A stretch of 64,000 nucleotides of DNA from contig CBDHHO010000004.1 in NCBI GenBank assembly GCA_965263485.1, forward strand, positions 930,001-994,000. The letters run 5' to 3'. How positions within the stretch are numbered: the first letter of the stretch is position 1; every line of letters starts with the position of its first letter. Of this stretch, positions 27,428 to 35,520 are shown in pieces. The stretch is from Haliotispira sp965263485. GTDB taxonomy: Bacteria > Spirochaetota > Spirochaetia > SP-2023. The position numbers were made by a program, and so were the translations under genes. A model generated the notes under the pieces. That model was not told the origin of the DNA. It worked only from the letters and a program-made list of their open reading frames with translations, and did no database searches.

Positions 27428-30400
27428 ATGAAAGTGCACGTTGACAACTCCAATGAATTACATGATCCGCAACAGCTGTATCAAATGCTATGCGAAGAGG
27501 TTTTTCCTCATTATCCCGTTCCGGATCCCGCCCCGGAATCGGCTAAGTCTTTTGAAAACAGTCAGTTATTAAAGTGGCGCGAACGCTGCGGCCTGAGTCC
27601 AGCCTTGGCCGTGGCCCAGTTACTGCAACAACACAGGGCCTTGCTGGTAGTGCTGCCCGGCACGGAAGATATCTACCAGCTCTACGACGACTTGGAGGCT
27701 CTGGGCCTGAGAGCTCTGATATTTCCCAGCTGGGGCAGCAGCCTCTATAAGGGCATCCGCTCGCAAAATCGCCTGTTTACCGAACGCAGTGCCGTGCTGG
27801 CCCGGGTTTGCCTGTGGCAAGAGTCTGAGGCGCAGTCCCAAAAGCAATCCCAAGCCCCCCAGCTACGGCAAGAGCCTCCGTTGTTGGTGCTGTGCAGCCT
27901 GCGGGGCATGGCCCCGGTGCTGCCCCCGCCCGCCGAATTTCGCTGCGACATTCTGCGTCTGGAAATCGGCAGTACTTTGCAACCTGCCGAGCTGGCCCGG
28001 CTGCTCAGCCGCTATGGTTATTACCAGGTCCCCCGCGTCAGTCTGCCAGGAGAATTTGCCATGCGCGGCGAGGTACTGGATTTCTTCCCCCCGGTCGAAC
28101 TGGCTCAGCTGCTGCTGAGGGATGCAGCAGGAGAATCTGCTGCTGAGGGCACTGCGAATCAGGCGCTGCGCGTGATGTTTGGCTTTGACGAAATAGAGGC
28201 CCTCAAAGTCTTTGACGTGAGCAGCCAGATCTCGTGCCAGCAGATCCGCGAGTTTCCGCTGTTTCCCCTAAAAGAAGTGTTGTGGAGCGAAGAACGGCAG
28301 GCCCGGCTGCGCGGACACCTCGAAGAGCTGCTGCTGAACGCGCGGCCCTCTGATTTCGGCTTTACCGCTGAGACGGGCGAATGGCAGGATTTCTGGGAGG
28401 AGCAGCAGGAAGAACTGGAACAATTACTCGGGCAGCTGGCCCACAGCCTGAAGGACGGAGAGCTGCCCGATGTCCCGGAGTTTAAAGGAGAAGAGCTGCT
28501 CTTTCCCTTTGCCTGGGAGCGGGCTGCCACCCTGCAGGATTATATGGGCCCGGACTCTCCGGTGCTGCTCTGGGGCTCACAGCGCATTGAACGACAAGAA
28601 GAAGCCTATCGACTGGAACTGGAGGCCCTCTATCAGCAGAGCCTACTGCCTTTCGAGCAGCAAAGAAAAGGAGCTCGGGAGGGCAGCGGCCGAGAGCAAG
28701 GAGACCAGTTCGGGGAACAACACGGTGAGACCTTGTTTCCCGAACTGGTACAGCGCAAGTTGCTTCATCCGGACTGTTTTGCAGTCCGGATGAGCCGGGT
28801 GCAGGGCTCCTGCTGCATGGCCATCGCAGTCGATGAGCTGGAGGGGCCGCCCTGGCCGCTGGAATTCAGCGAGACCCTGCAATACCACGGCAACTTGCAG
28901 CGCTTTGGCGAAGACCTGAGCACCTGGCTCTCCGAAGGCTACCGTGTGGCCATCGGCTGCTCGTCCACGGCGCAGGCCCGGCGCCTGCGTCACATCCTGC
29001 AAACGTACCAAAGCTACCAAAGCCATGCCGGGCAGTTACAGTTCTTCAGTGCCGAACTGAGCCGGGGAGCCATCTTTCCGCAGCAGAAGATCGCTCTGCT
29101 GCAAGAATGGGACATCCTGGGGGGAGGTGCCCGAAGCAAGAGGGGCAAGAGCAGAAGCGGCAAAAGAGGTGGGGGTCTAAAGCGCAGCGGTGCTGAAGGC
29201 GAGAACAAAGTCAGCCGCAAGGAACAGCGAATCGCCCGCAGCCAGATCATCAGTTCCTTTGTCGAGCTCAAAGAGGGCGATTTGGTAGTCCATGTGCAGC
29301 ATGGTGTGGGTCGCTTCAAGGGGATTGAGCGCATCCGAACCACGCAAATGGAACGCGATTATCTGGCCTTGGAGTACGCCTCCGAGAACACTTTGTTTGT
29401 GCCCATTGAACAGGTCAATATGGTGCAGCGCTACATCGGCAGCGATGGCGCGAAACTGCGCCTCGACCGCATCGGGGGCAAGGCCTGGCAGGAGCGCAAG
29501 GCGAAAACCCGGAAGGCAGTGGAAGACCTGGCTGAGCGCCTGCTGCGTCTCTACAGCCGCCGCGCGGCGGCTCCCGGGACCAGCTACCCGCCTGACGATG
29601 ACCTGATGGAAGAATTCGAAGCTGACTTCCCCTATCAGCCGACTGCCGACCAGCTGCGAGCCGTTGCCCAGATCAAGGAGGACTTGGAAAGCCCCAAGCC
29701 GATGGACCGCCTGCTTTGCGGCGATGTCGGCTTTGGCAAAACCGAAGTGGCCATGCGCGCCAGCTTCAAGGTAGCCAGTAGTGGTCGTCAGGTGTTGCTG
29801 CTATGCCCTACCACCATCCTTGCCGAGCAGCATTACCAGAATTTCCAAAAGCGTTTTTCCCGTTTCCCGCTACGCATTGCCATGCTCTCGCGCTTCGTCG
29901 AAGCCAGAGAGCAAAAAGCCGTGCTGGCTGCGCTGGAAAGTGGGAAAGTAGACATTCTGATTGGCACCCACCGCATCCTGTCCAAAGACATCCACCTGCG
30001 CAACCTGGGTCTGATTGTGATTGACGAGGAGCAGCGCTTTGGCGTCAAGCACAAAGAGCGCCTCAAGATACTCAAGACCTCGGTGGACTGCCTGGCGATG
30101 TCAGCCACGCCGATACCACGGACTCTGCACATGTCGCTGGTGCAGATTCGCGACATCTCAATGCTGAGCACTCCGCCGGGGGGCCGTCATCCGGTCGAAA
30201 CCTTTGTGCGCGAGTTCAATCCCGAGAGTATTGCCGCTGCCATTCGCCACGAACTGGGCCGGGGGGGCCAGGTTTTCTACTTGCACAACCGCATTGAGGG
30301 CCTAGAAGAAATCCTGATGTTTCTGCACGATTTAGTGCCCGAGGCCTTGATCGAAATGGCCCACGGCCAGATGGACAGCAAACAGCTCGAAGACATCATG

Positions 30401-31477
30401 TATCGCTTTGTGCACGGTGGTTTTAATGTGCTGCTGGCCACTGCCATCATCGAAAACGGCATTGATATTCCCAACGTCAATACCATCATCATTGATCGCG
30501 CCGACCGCTACGGCATCGGCCAGCTCTACCAGCTGCGCGGCCGGGTGGGGCGTTCGGATCAGCTGGCCTACGCCTACCTCTTCTACCCCGAGCGCAGTGG
30601 CTTGAGCGACTTGGCCCTGAAGCGCCTGAAGATTATTTCCGACTTCACCGAACTGGGCTCGGGCTTTAAGGTGGCGATGATGGATCTGGAAGTGCGCGGT
30701 GCGGGCAATCTGCTGGGGCCGGAGCAGTCGGGCAATATCCTGGCAGTCGGCTTTGAGATGTATACCAGCATGCTGGCCAAGGCCATGCAGGAGCGCCAAT
30801 ACCGGCTCGAGCTGGAGCAGAAAGAAGCAACGGACCGGGCGCTCCCCAGCCAAGATAAGCAAGGAGATAACCAGTCCGAAGTAGTTTACAGCGAAGAAAT
30901 CTCGCTGGAGCTGGACTACAGCGGTTATATTCCTGATTCGTATATCCCCGATGCCACCGAAAAGATTGATTTGTACAAGCGCATTTCGCTGATCGACCAG
31001 GCTGAGGTGCTCTCCGATTTTTATGAAGAACTCTACGATCGCTTCGGCAATCCGCCCGAAGAGGTCCACTCTCTGCTGTCGCTGGCCGAAGTGCGCATCA
31101 TCTGCCGCCAGCTGGGCATCAACTACCTGAAGGAGCGCCGGATGCAGGTGGAGCTGGGTTTTTCTCAGGCCCGGCCTGTTCCCCTAGAGCAGATTATGCG
31201 GCAGATTGAAAGCTACCCGAAGATTTTCCGCGTGGCACCCGAGCGCAGTAACGCTTTGCTGATTGACCTAGCAGCCTTTATGGAATCGGAGAAGGAAGTT
31301 GCAGCACGGCAAGCGAAGGCACAGGGACGGAAAAAATCTGGTGGCAAGCACAGCCGCAACGCCGTATATCCCGCTGAAACCGGCACGGCTCCGAAGGCCC
31401 CTGAGATTAACGCGGAAGACCCTCTGCTACAAAAAACTGCGGCATTGCGGAAAGTACTGAGCTCGTTGCAAGGATAA
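27428..31477 (+). CDS. mfd: Transcription-repair coupling factor Mfd
   Basis: About 1349 residues, longer than the usual roughly 1150. UvrB-like N-terminal module, RNA-polymerase interaction domain (LVVHVQHGVGRFKGIERI), then the helicase motor with Walker A GDVGFGKTEVA near residue 765, DEEQRFGV box and the LYQLRGRVGRS motif VI, and a C-terminal TRCF domain. It removes stalled RNA polymerase and recruits UvrA. The extra length comes partly from a basic, low-complexity linker near residues 560-600 (rich in Lys, Arg, Gly, Ser) and a basic C-terminal tail. ATG at 27428 chosen over a GTG three codons earlier; no clear ribosome-binding site. Confidence 0.97.
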   Translation: MKVHVDNSNELHDPQQLYQMLCEEVFPHYPVPDPAPESAKSFENSQLLKWRERCGLSPALAVAQLLQQHRALLVVLPGTEDIYQLYDDLEALGLRALIFPSWGSSLYKGIRSQNRLFTERSAVLARVCLWQESEAQSQKQSQAPQLRQEPPLLVLCSLRGMAPVLPPPAEFRCDILRLEIGSTLQPAELARLLSRYGYYQVPRVSLPGEFAMRGEVLDFFPPVELAQLLLRDAAGESAAEGTANQALRVMFGFDEIEALKVFDVSSQISCQQIREFPLFPLKEVLWSEERQARLRGHLEELLLNARPSDFGFTAETGEWQDFWEEQQEELEQLLGQLAHSLKDGELPDVPEFKGEELLFPFAWERAATLQDYMGPDSPVLLWGSQRIERQEEAYRLELEALYQQSLLPFEQQRKGAREGSGREQGDQFGEQHGETLFPELVQRKLLHPDCFAVRMSRVQGSCCMAIAVDELEGPPWPLEFSETLQYHGNLQRFGEDLSTWLSEGYRVAIGCSSTAQARRLRHILQTYQSYQSHAGQLQFFSAELSRGAIFPQQKIALLQEWDILGGGARSKRGKSRSGKRGGGLKRSGAEGENKVSRKEQRIARSQIISSFVELKEGDLVVHVQHGVGRFKGIERIRTTQMERDYLALEYASENTLFVPIEQVNMVQRYIGSDGAKLRLDRIGGKAWQERKAKTRKAVEDLAERLLRLYSRRAAAPGTSYPPDDDLMEEFEADFPYQPTADQLRAVAQIKEDLESPKPMDRLLCGDVGFGKTEVAMRASFKVASSGRQVLLLCPTTILAEQHYQNFQKRFSRFPLRIAMLSRFVEAREQKAVLAALESGKVDILIGTHRILSKDIHLRNLGLIVIDEEQRFGVKHKERLKILKTSVDCLAMSATPIPRTLHMSLVQIRDISMLSTPPGGRHPVETFVREFNPESIAAAIRHELGRGGQVFYLHNRIEGLEEILMFLHDLVPEALIEMAHGQMDSKQLEDIMYRFVHGGFNVLLATAIIENGIDIPNVNTIIIDRADRYGIGQLYQLRGRVGRSDQLAYAYLFYPERSGLSDLALKRLKIISDFTELGSGFKVAMMDLEVRGAGNLLGPEQSGNILAVGFEMYTSMLAKAMQERQYRLELEQKEATDRALPSQDKQGDNQSEVVYSEEISLELDYSGYIPDSYIPDATEKIDLYKRISLIDQAEVLSDFYEELYDRFGNPPEEVHSLLSLAEVRIICRQLGINYLKERRMQVELGFSQARPVPLEQIMRQIESYPKIFRVAPERSNALLIDLAAFMESEKEVAARQAKAQGRKKSGGKHSRNAVYPAETGTAPKAPEINAEDPLLQKTAALRKVLSSLQG

Positions 31478-31478
31478 A

Positions 31479-31590
31479 GGGCACCTCTAAAAACGCACGA
31501 CTGCCTGGCAAAGCAGAGCCGTTAAGGGTACCTCTAAATAGGATCGGGGCGTCCGCCTCGGAAAGCCTTGAGGGGACCTCTAGGGGAAAC
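31479..31590. repeat. Three partial left ends of interspersed elements
   Basis: GGGCACCTCTAAAAAC at 31479, GGGTACCTCTAAATAG near 31528 and GGGGACCTCTAGGGG near 31573 follow the mfd stop codon directly, each without a right end. Decayed or nested copies. Confidence 0.6.
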
Positions 31591-31653
31591 CCGACTTTTC
31601 CGACCATATAGGGGAAGCATCCAAAGATGAGAGGAAAAGATGAGAGGAATGGA

Positions 31654-31953
31654 ATGAACCCTTTAGAATTGTTACAGCAGGCCAACCTCAAAAGCAATAT
31701 GCACGAACTGCAAAATCAGTTGCAGGCCCTGAACGCTACCGGGTCGGCCGGCGGCGAGTTGGTTCAGGTGACTTTTAACGGTTCGATGGAGGTCCAGAGC
31801 GTTAAGATTGACTCTGCTGCTGTTGACCCGCGCGATGTCCAGATGCTGGAGCAGCTGGTGGCTTCTGCCATTACGGATGCCCAGACCAAGATCAAAGAGA
31901 AGATTCAGTCCCAGTTCAATCCGATGATGGGGATGTTCGGCGGAGCTTCCTGA
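31654..31953 (+). CDS. YbaB/EbfC family nucleoid-associated protein
   Basis: About 100 residues from MNPLELLQQANLKSNMHELQ. The family signature is visible: a helical N-terminus, VTFNGSMEVQSVKIDSAAVDPRDVQMLEQLV, and a Met/Gly-rich end (MMGMFGG). These small dimeric proteins bind DNA; EbfC of Borrelia regulates surface-protein operons. GAGAGGA precedes the chosen ATG. Immediately upstream of recR (27 bp), the conserved ybaB-recR pairing. Confidence 0.92.
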   Translation: MNPLELLQQANLKSNMHELQNQLQALNATGSAGGELVQVTFNGSMEVQSVKIDSAAVDPRDVQMLEQLVASAITDAQTKIKEKIQSQFNPMMGMFGGAS

Positions 31954-31980
31954 CTTGTATCCAATATTTTACACTGCACC

Positions 31981-32607
31981 GTGAATCCGCTCGACCCATT
32001 GATCCGTCAGTTTTCCAGCCTGCCGGGGATCGGCCGCAAAAGTGCGGCTCGCATTGTGTTCCACATCCTCAACTCCGGCCCGGAGCAGGCCCGGGGCCTG
32101 GGAGAGGCCCTCTCACGGCTGCACCAGGAGATTCAGCACTGTCCGAACTGCGGCAATTACATGAAAGTGAATAGGCAAAATATTGATGATTCGTTTTGCA
32201 CAATCTGCAGCGACCCACAGCGCAACCCCGAGAAGCTCTGCATTGTGGAAAACATCCAGGATCTCTACACCATTGAAGCGGCCCAGACCTTTGACGGCTA
32301 TTATCAGGTACTGCACGGCACGCTCTCGCCGATCAACGGCATCGGGCCGGAGCAGCTTGGCCTGCCACGGCTGCCCGAGCGTATTCGCAGCCAGGGATTT
32401 CGCGAGATTATCCTGGCCACGAACCCAACTTTGGAGGGTGATGCGACCGCAATTTATATTAAGCAGCAGCTCGCTGCGCTCGCAGATGACGCTGCCGAAC
32501 CGCTGGCCGTGAGCCGCATCGCTTCGGGCCTGCCGGTCGGCGGCGATTTGGAGTACGCCGACCGCCTGAGTGTGGCCCGGGCCCTAGAAAGCCGCTATCG
32601 GCTCTGA
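31981..32607 (+). CDS. recR: Recombination mediator RecR
   Basis: 208 residues from a GTG start (MNPLDPLIRQFSSLPGIGRKSA). It shows the helix-hairpin-helix LPGIGRKSAARIVFHIL, a four-cysteine zinc site (CPNCGNY...CTIC) and a Toprim domain (CIVENIQDLYTIEAAQTFDGYYQVLHG). RecR works with RecO and RecF to load RecA on gapped DNA. The ybaB-recR pair is typically co-transcribed. Confidence 0.96.
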   Translation: MNPLDPLIRQFSSLPGIGRKSAARIVFHILNSGPEQARGLGEALSRLHQEIQHCPNCGNYMKVNRQNIDDSFCTICSDPQRNPEKLCIVENIQDLYTIEAAQTFDGYYQVLHGTLSPINGIGPEQLGLPRLPERIRSQGFREIILATNPTLEGDATAIYIKQQLAALADDAAEPLAVSRIASGLPVGGDLEYADRLSVARALESRYRL

Positions 32608-32646
32608 TTCGGCAGCTGCGCACCAAAGGGCACAAGTGGAGATCCT

Positions 32647-34404
32647 ATGAATCCATCCCCTTCCTGCTACCCCGGGGAGGCTCAGTTTACCGGGCATGTG
32701 TCCCGGCATCCGGAGGCGACTCACGCCCAGCTCAGCCTGCCCGTGGAACTGGACTGCATCAACCCGATGAGCATCCTGCTGGCCCTGCAAGGAGAGGAGC
32801 AGTTTTTCCTGTTTGAAAGTGCCACGGCGGAAAAGACTCTGGGACGCTACTCCTTCTTTGCGTATCAGATGGAACGCAGGTTTCGCTGCCTGGCCATGGG
32901 CCATGACCGGCCGGGCGGTGGCCTGGGAGGCGGGGCCAATGCCCGTCTGTGGCTGCAGGAGTACTCAAATGGAGAGAGTGGGGGGGCTGCTGAACGTTGC
33001 TTGAACCCTGCAGGCGGCAACCCTTTTGAGTTGCTGTTCCAGCACAGCATAGATTCCTCGTTGAGGATTCTGCGCCTGCCCCCTTCCCGTTCGATTCACG
33101 ATTTGCAATGGCAAGGCTTTCAGGGCGGTTTGGCGGGTATCTTCAGCTATGAGTCGGTGCGCCATATGGGTGTGTTGCGCCGCGATCTGAGGCAGCTCAG
33201 CACGCCGGGCTCGCCGTACGGTCAGCAACCGGAAATGCTGTTCTACGAAGTGCACCGCTTCTTCGTGATCGACAACGCCAGCCAACGTCTCTTCGCCGTG
33301 TATCTGGCACCGTTGCCCCGCGCCTTCTCAGAGGGTGCGGCAAATTCCCGAACTGGAGACCGGGAGTCTGGTGAGCATTGTTCAGGCAGCCTGGCCGCTG
33401 CCTGGCGGCAGGGGCAGGAAGTGCTGCGCTCAATGGTGGCAGATTTGCAGGAGAAGCTGCGCCGTTCGGCACCGGAGACTCTGGATCTGCTGCCACCGGT
33501 ACCTTCCCAAAGCAAGCAGCTGGCTGCCGAGCTGTCGCGCCAATTGTGGAGTGAAGACCAGAGCGAGGAGGAGCAGCGCAAAACAATCGAGGCTCTGCGC
33601 CGGGACTTAATTGCCGGAGAGGGTCTGCAAGTGGTTTATTCTGTGGGCCGCCAGGGGCCGCCGCTTTCTGCCGGCCTGTTCTACCGCCTGCTGCGTCGCC
33701 AGAATCCTTCACCGTACATGTTCTTCTTCAAAGATGGCGAGCAGCACATTGTGGGCACTTCTCCAGAGACCCACCTGAGTTACAGCGAGTCTGGCAGGGA
33801 GGCTTGTATCAAACCCATGGCCGGGACCCGGCCCCTGCCCCAGAACCTGAGGCCGGAGGAATTGCAGCAGATTATTGATGAGCTGCTGCGAGACCCGAAG
33901 GAGCGCGCCGAGCACTTGATGTTGATCGACCTGGCACGCAATGACTTGTACACCAACTGTGAGCCGGATTCGGTGCACACGGTACAGGCGTTTGTCCCGG
34001 AGGTATTTTCTCACGTGGTGCACATCGTCTCGGAGCTACGGGGCAGGTTGCGGGAGGGCAAAAAGCCTCATGAGTTGTTTGCCAAGACTTTCCCGGCCGG
34101 GACCTTGAGCGGAGCACCGAAGGTGCGGGCCATTGAGCTGATTGATCAATATGAGCAGAGTCCGCGCGGTTTCTATGGGGGTTGCATTGGCTACTTTAAT
34201 TACGATGGTTCGTTTGACTCGGCGATCATCATCCGCAGCGCCTGGATTGACAGCGAAAAGACCTTGGTGCGCAGCGGGAGCGGCCTGGTCTACGATAGCG
34301 AGTCGGGCTACGAAATCCGGGAGCACCGCCAGAAGCTGGGCGTTCTGAGCGCGGTTATGCAGGCAATCCTGCAAATGGATGGGGCATCAAAAGCGAATTT
34401 TTAG
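32647..34404 (+). CDS. trpE: Anthranilate synthase component I-like chorismate-binding enzyme
   Basis: 585 residues. The N-terminal domain has FLFESATAEKTLGRYSFF (TrpE LLES-type region). The catalytic chorismate-binding domain has PMAGTRPLP, DLARNDLYTNCEPDSV, FSHVVHIVSELRG and FPAGTLSGAPKVRAIELIDQ. The Ala in P-x-A-G-T favours anthranilate synthase over PabB, which has Lys there. It makes anthranilate from chorismate with ammonia or a glutaminase partner; no trpG lies nearby. The last residues (ASKANF, then TAG) come from the right end of an interspersed element at 34379-34412, so the C-terminus has been replaced. Confidence 0.85.
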   Translation: MNPSPSCYPGEAQFTGHVSRHPEATHAQLSLPVELDCINPMSILLALQGEEQFFLFESATAEKTLGRYSFFAYQMERRFRCLAMGHDRPGGGLGGGANARLWLQEYSNGESGGAAERCLNPAGGNPFELLFQHSIDSSLRILRLPPSRSIHDLQWQGFQGGLAGIFSYESVRHMGVLRRDLRQLSTPGSPYGQQPEMLFYEVHRFFVIDNASQRLFAVYLAPLPRAFSEGAANSRTGDRESGEHCSGSLAAAWRQGQEVLRSMVADLQEKLRRSAPETLDLLPPVPSQSKQLAAELSRQLWSEDQSEEEQRKTIEALRRDLIAGEGLQVVYSVGRQGPPLSAGLFYRLLRRQNPSPYMFFFKDGEQHIVGTSPETHLSYSESGREACIKPMAGTRPLPQNLRPEELQQIIDELLRDPKERAEHLMLIDLARNDLYTNCEPDSVHTVQAFVPEVFSHVVHIVSELRGRLREGKKPHELFAKTFPAGTLSGAPKVRAIELIDQYEQSPRGFYGGCIGYFNYDGSFDSAIIIRSAWIDSEKTLVRSGSGLVYDSESGYEIREHRQKLGVLSAVMQAILQMDGASKANF

Positions 34405-34412
34405 CGGTCCCC
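34379..34412. repeat. Right end of an interspersed element overlapping the trpE 3' end
   Basis: GGGGCATCAAAAGCGAATTTTTAG then CGGTCCCC is the inner CATCAAAAGC module plus right terminus. The TAG inside the terminus is the stop codon of the trpE-like gene. No left end remains. Confidence 0.75.
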
Positions 34413-34468
34413 GAAATATTTGTCGACCTCCGCGGGAGCAGCAATGTGGGCTGTTGCCTCTCATTCCA

Positions 34469-35482
34469 TCACAAAAGCAACGTTTCGTCTGCAAACAGGT
34501 TCGCCGGGTACCTGCCAGTCAGTTCGGCAATGTTCTGGCACACATTGGACACATCGGCGGGGTAGGTCAGGCCAAACCAAGGCTCAGGCGAGTGCAGCAT
34601 GGCGACTGTGGTCTGCCCCCGTTCGAGCATGCACTCAATAACTGCGGGAAGGAAGAACTCCTTTTTTTTCTGCAGCAGCTCGCTCTGCGAGGCGGCTAGG
34701 GTGCGGAGGAATTCCTGCCACTGCTGTTCCAAGTGAGCAAATACGCTTGGCTGCAAGCCAAACAGGTTCATCGACACCGGGGTTTCTTCGCCCAGCACGA
34801 AAGGCTCGCCGCTTCCCAGAGAACGGATTTTCAAATCCTCACCGCGCAATAGCTGTGTGTGTTCCTGAATCTCGTTGAGCCACTCGCGCCCCTGCTCGTC
34901 AAAATGAGTGCGACAGATACCGCGAGCCACCGGGCCGTTTTCAGAGAGTGTGTGCCCCAGCCGGTAGCCGACCATGGCCTGAGGGATCTGTTGCAAATCC
35001 GGACTTTCGCGCGGCTTTAGCACGGTGGTGCGTAGAAAATGGAAGATTTCCCGGAAACCATGGTGGCCGTAGAAATCATCGGCGTTGGCCACGGCAAAGG
35101 GGCCATCGACTTCTGCTGCGGCGCAGAGCAAGGCGTGCCCGGTACCCCAGGGTTTCTGCCGTTGCTCCGCGAGATTCTGAAACTCCGGGCCTAAATGTGC
35201 CGTGCGGTCTTGGATACTGTAGCGCAGCTCAATTCTATCGCGCCAGCGCCTCCCCACCTCGCGCTCAAACTGCTCAACGATTTCACTGCGCAGGATGACC
35301 GTAACCCAGGAATAACCAATACGCCAAGCATCGTAGATGCTGTAATCCATGATGATGGCATCTGAGGGGCCGACTGCGTGCAGTTGCTTGTCGTTGCCAA
35401 AGCGGCTGCCAAAACCGGCGGCCAAGAGCACCAGACCGATGTTCAGACTGTTCTCATCATTGTTGTATGCGGACATCTTCAT
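34469..35482 (-). CDS. Sugar-nucleotidyltransferase-like protein
   Basis: 337 residues. The N-terminus holds the nucleotidyltransferase P-loop-like LVLLAAGFGSRFGNDKQL. KPWGTGHALLCAAAEVDGPFAVANADDFYG gives the metal-binding aspartates. This is the GlmU/RfbA-type fold that joins a sugar phosphate to NTP. The C-terminal region (residues 230-337) is not recognised. No pathway neighbours indicate the sugar. A second ATG two codons inside is equally possible. It lies 38 bp downstream of pepN on the same strand and may be co-transcribed with it. Confidence 0.8.
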   Translation of the reverse strand: MKMSAYNNDENSLNIGLVLLAAGFGSRFGNDKQLHAVGPSDAIIMDYSIYDAWRIGYSWVTVILRSEIVEQFEREVGRRWRDRIELRYSIQDRTAHLGPEFQNLAEQRQKPWGTGHALLCAAAEVDGPFAVANADDFYGHHGFREIFHFLRTTVLKPRESPDLQQIPQAMVGYRLGHTLSENGPVARGICRTHFDEQGREWLNEIQEHTQLLRGEDLKIRSLGSGEPFVLGEETPVSMNLFGLQPSVFAHLEQQWQEFLRTLAASQSELLQKKKEFFLPAVIECMLERGQTTVAMLHSPEPWFGLTYPADVSNVCQNIAELTGRYPANLFADETLLL

Positions 35483-35520
35483 TCTTTCGATTGCATCGTT
35501 GATTATCAGTCATTCGCACC

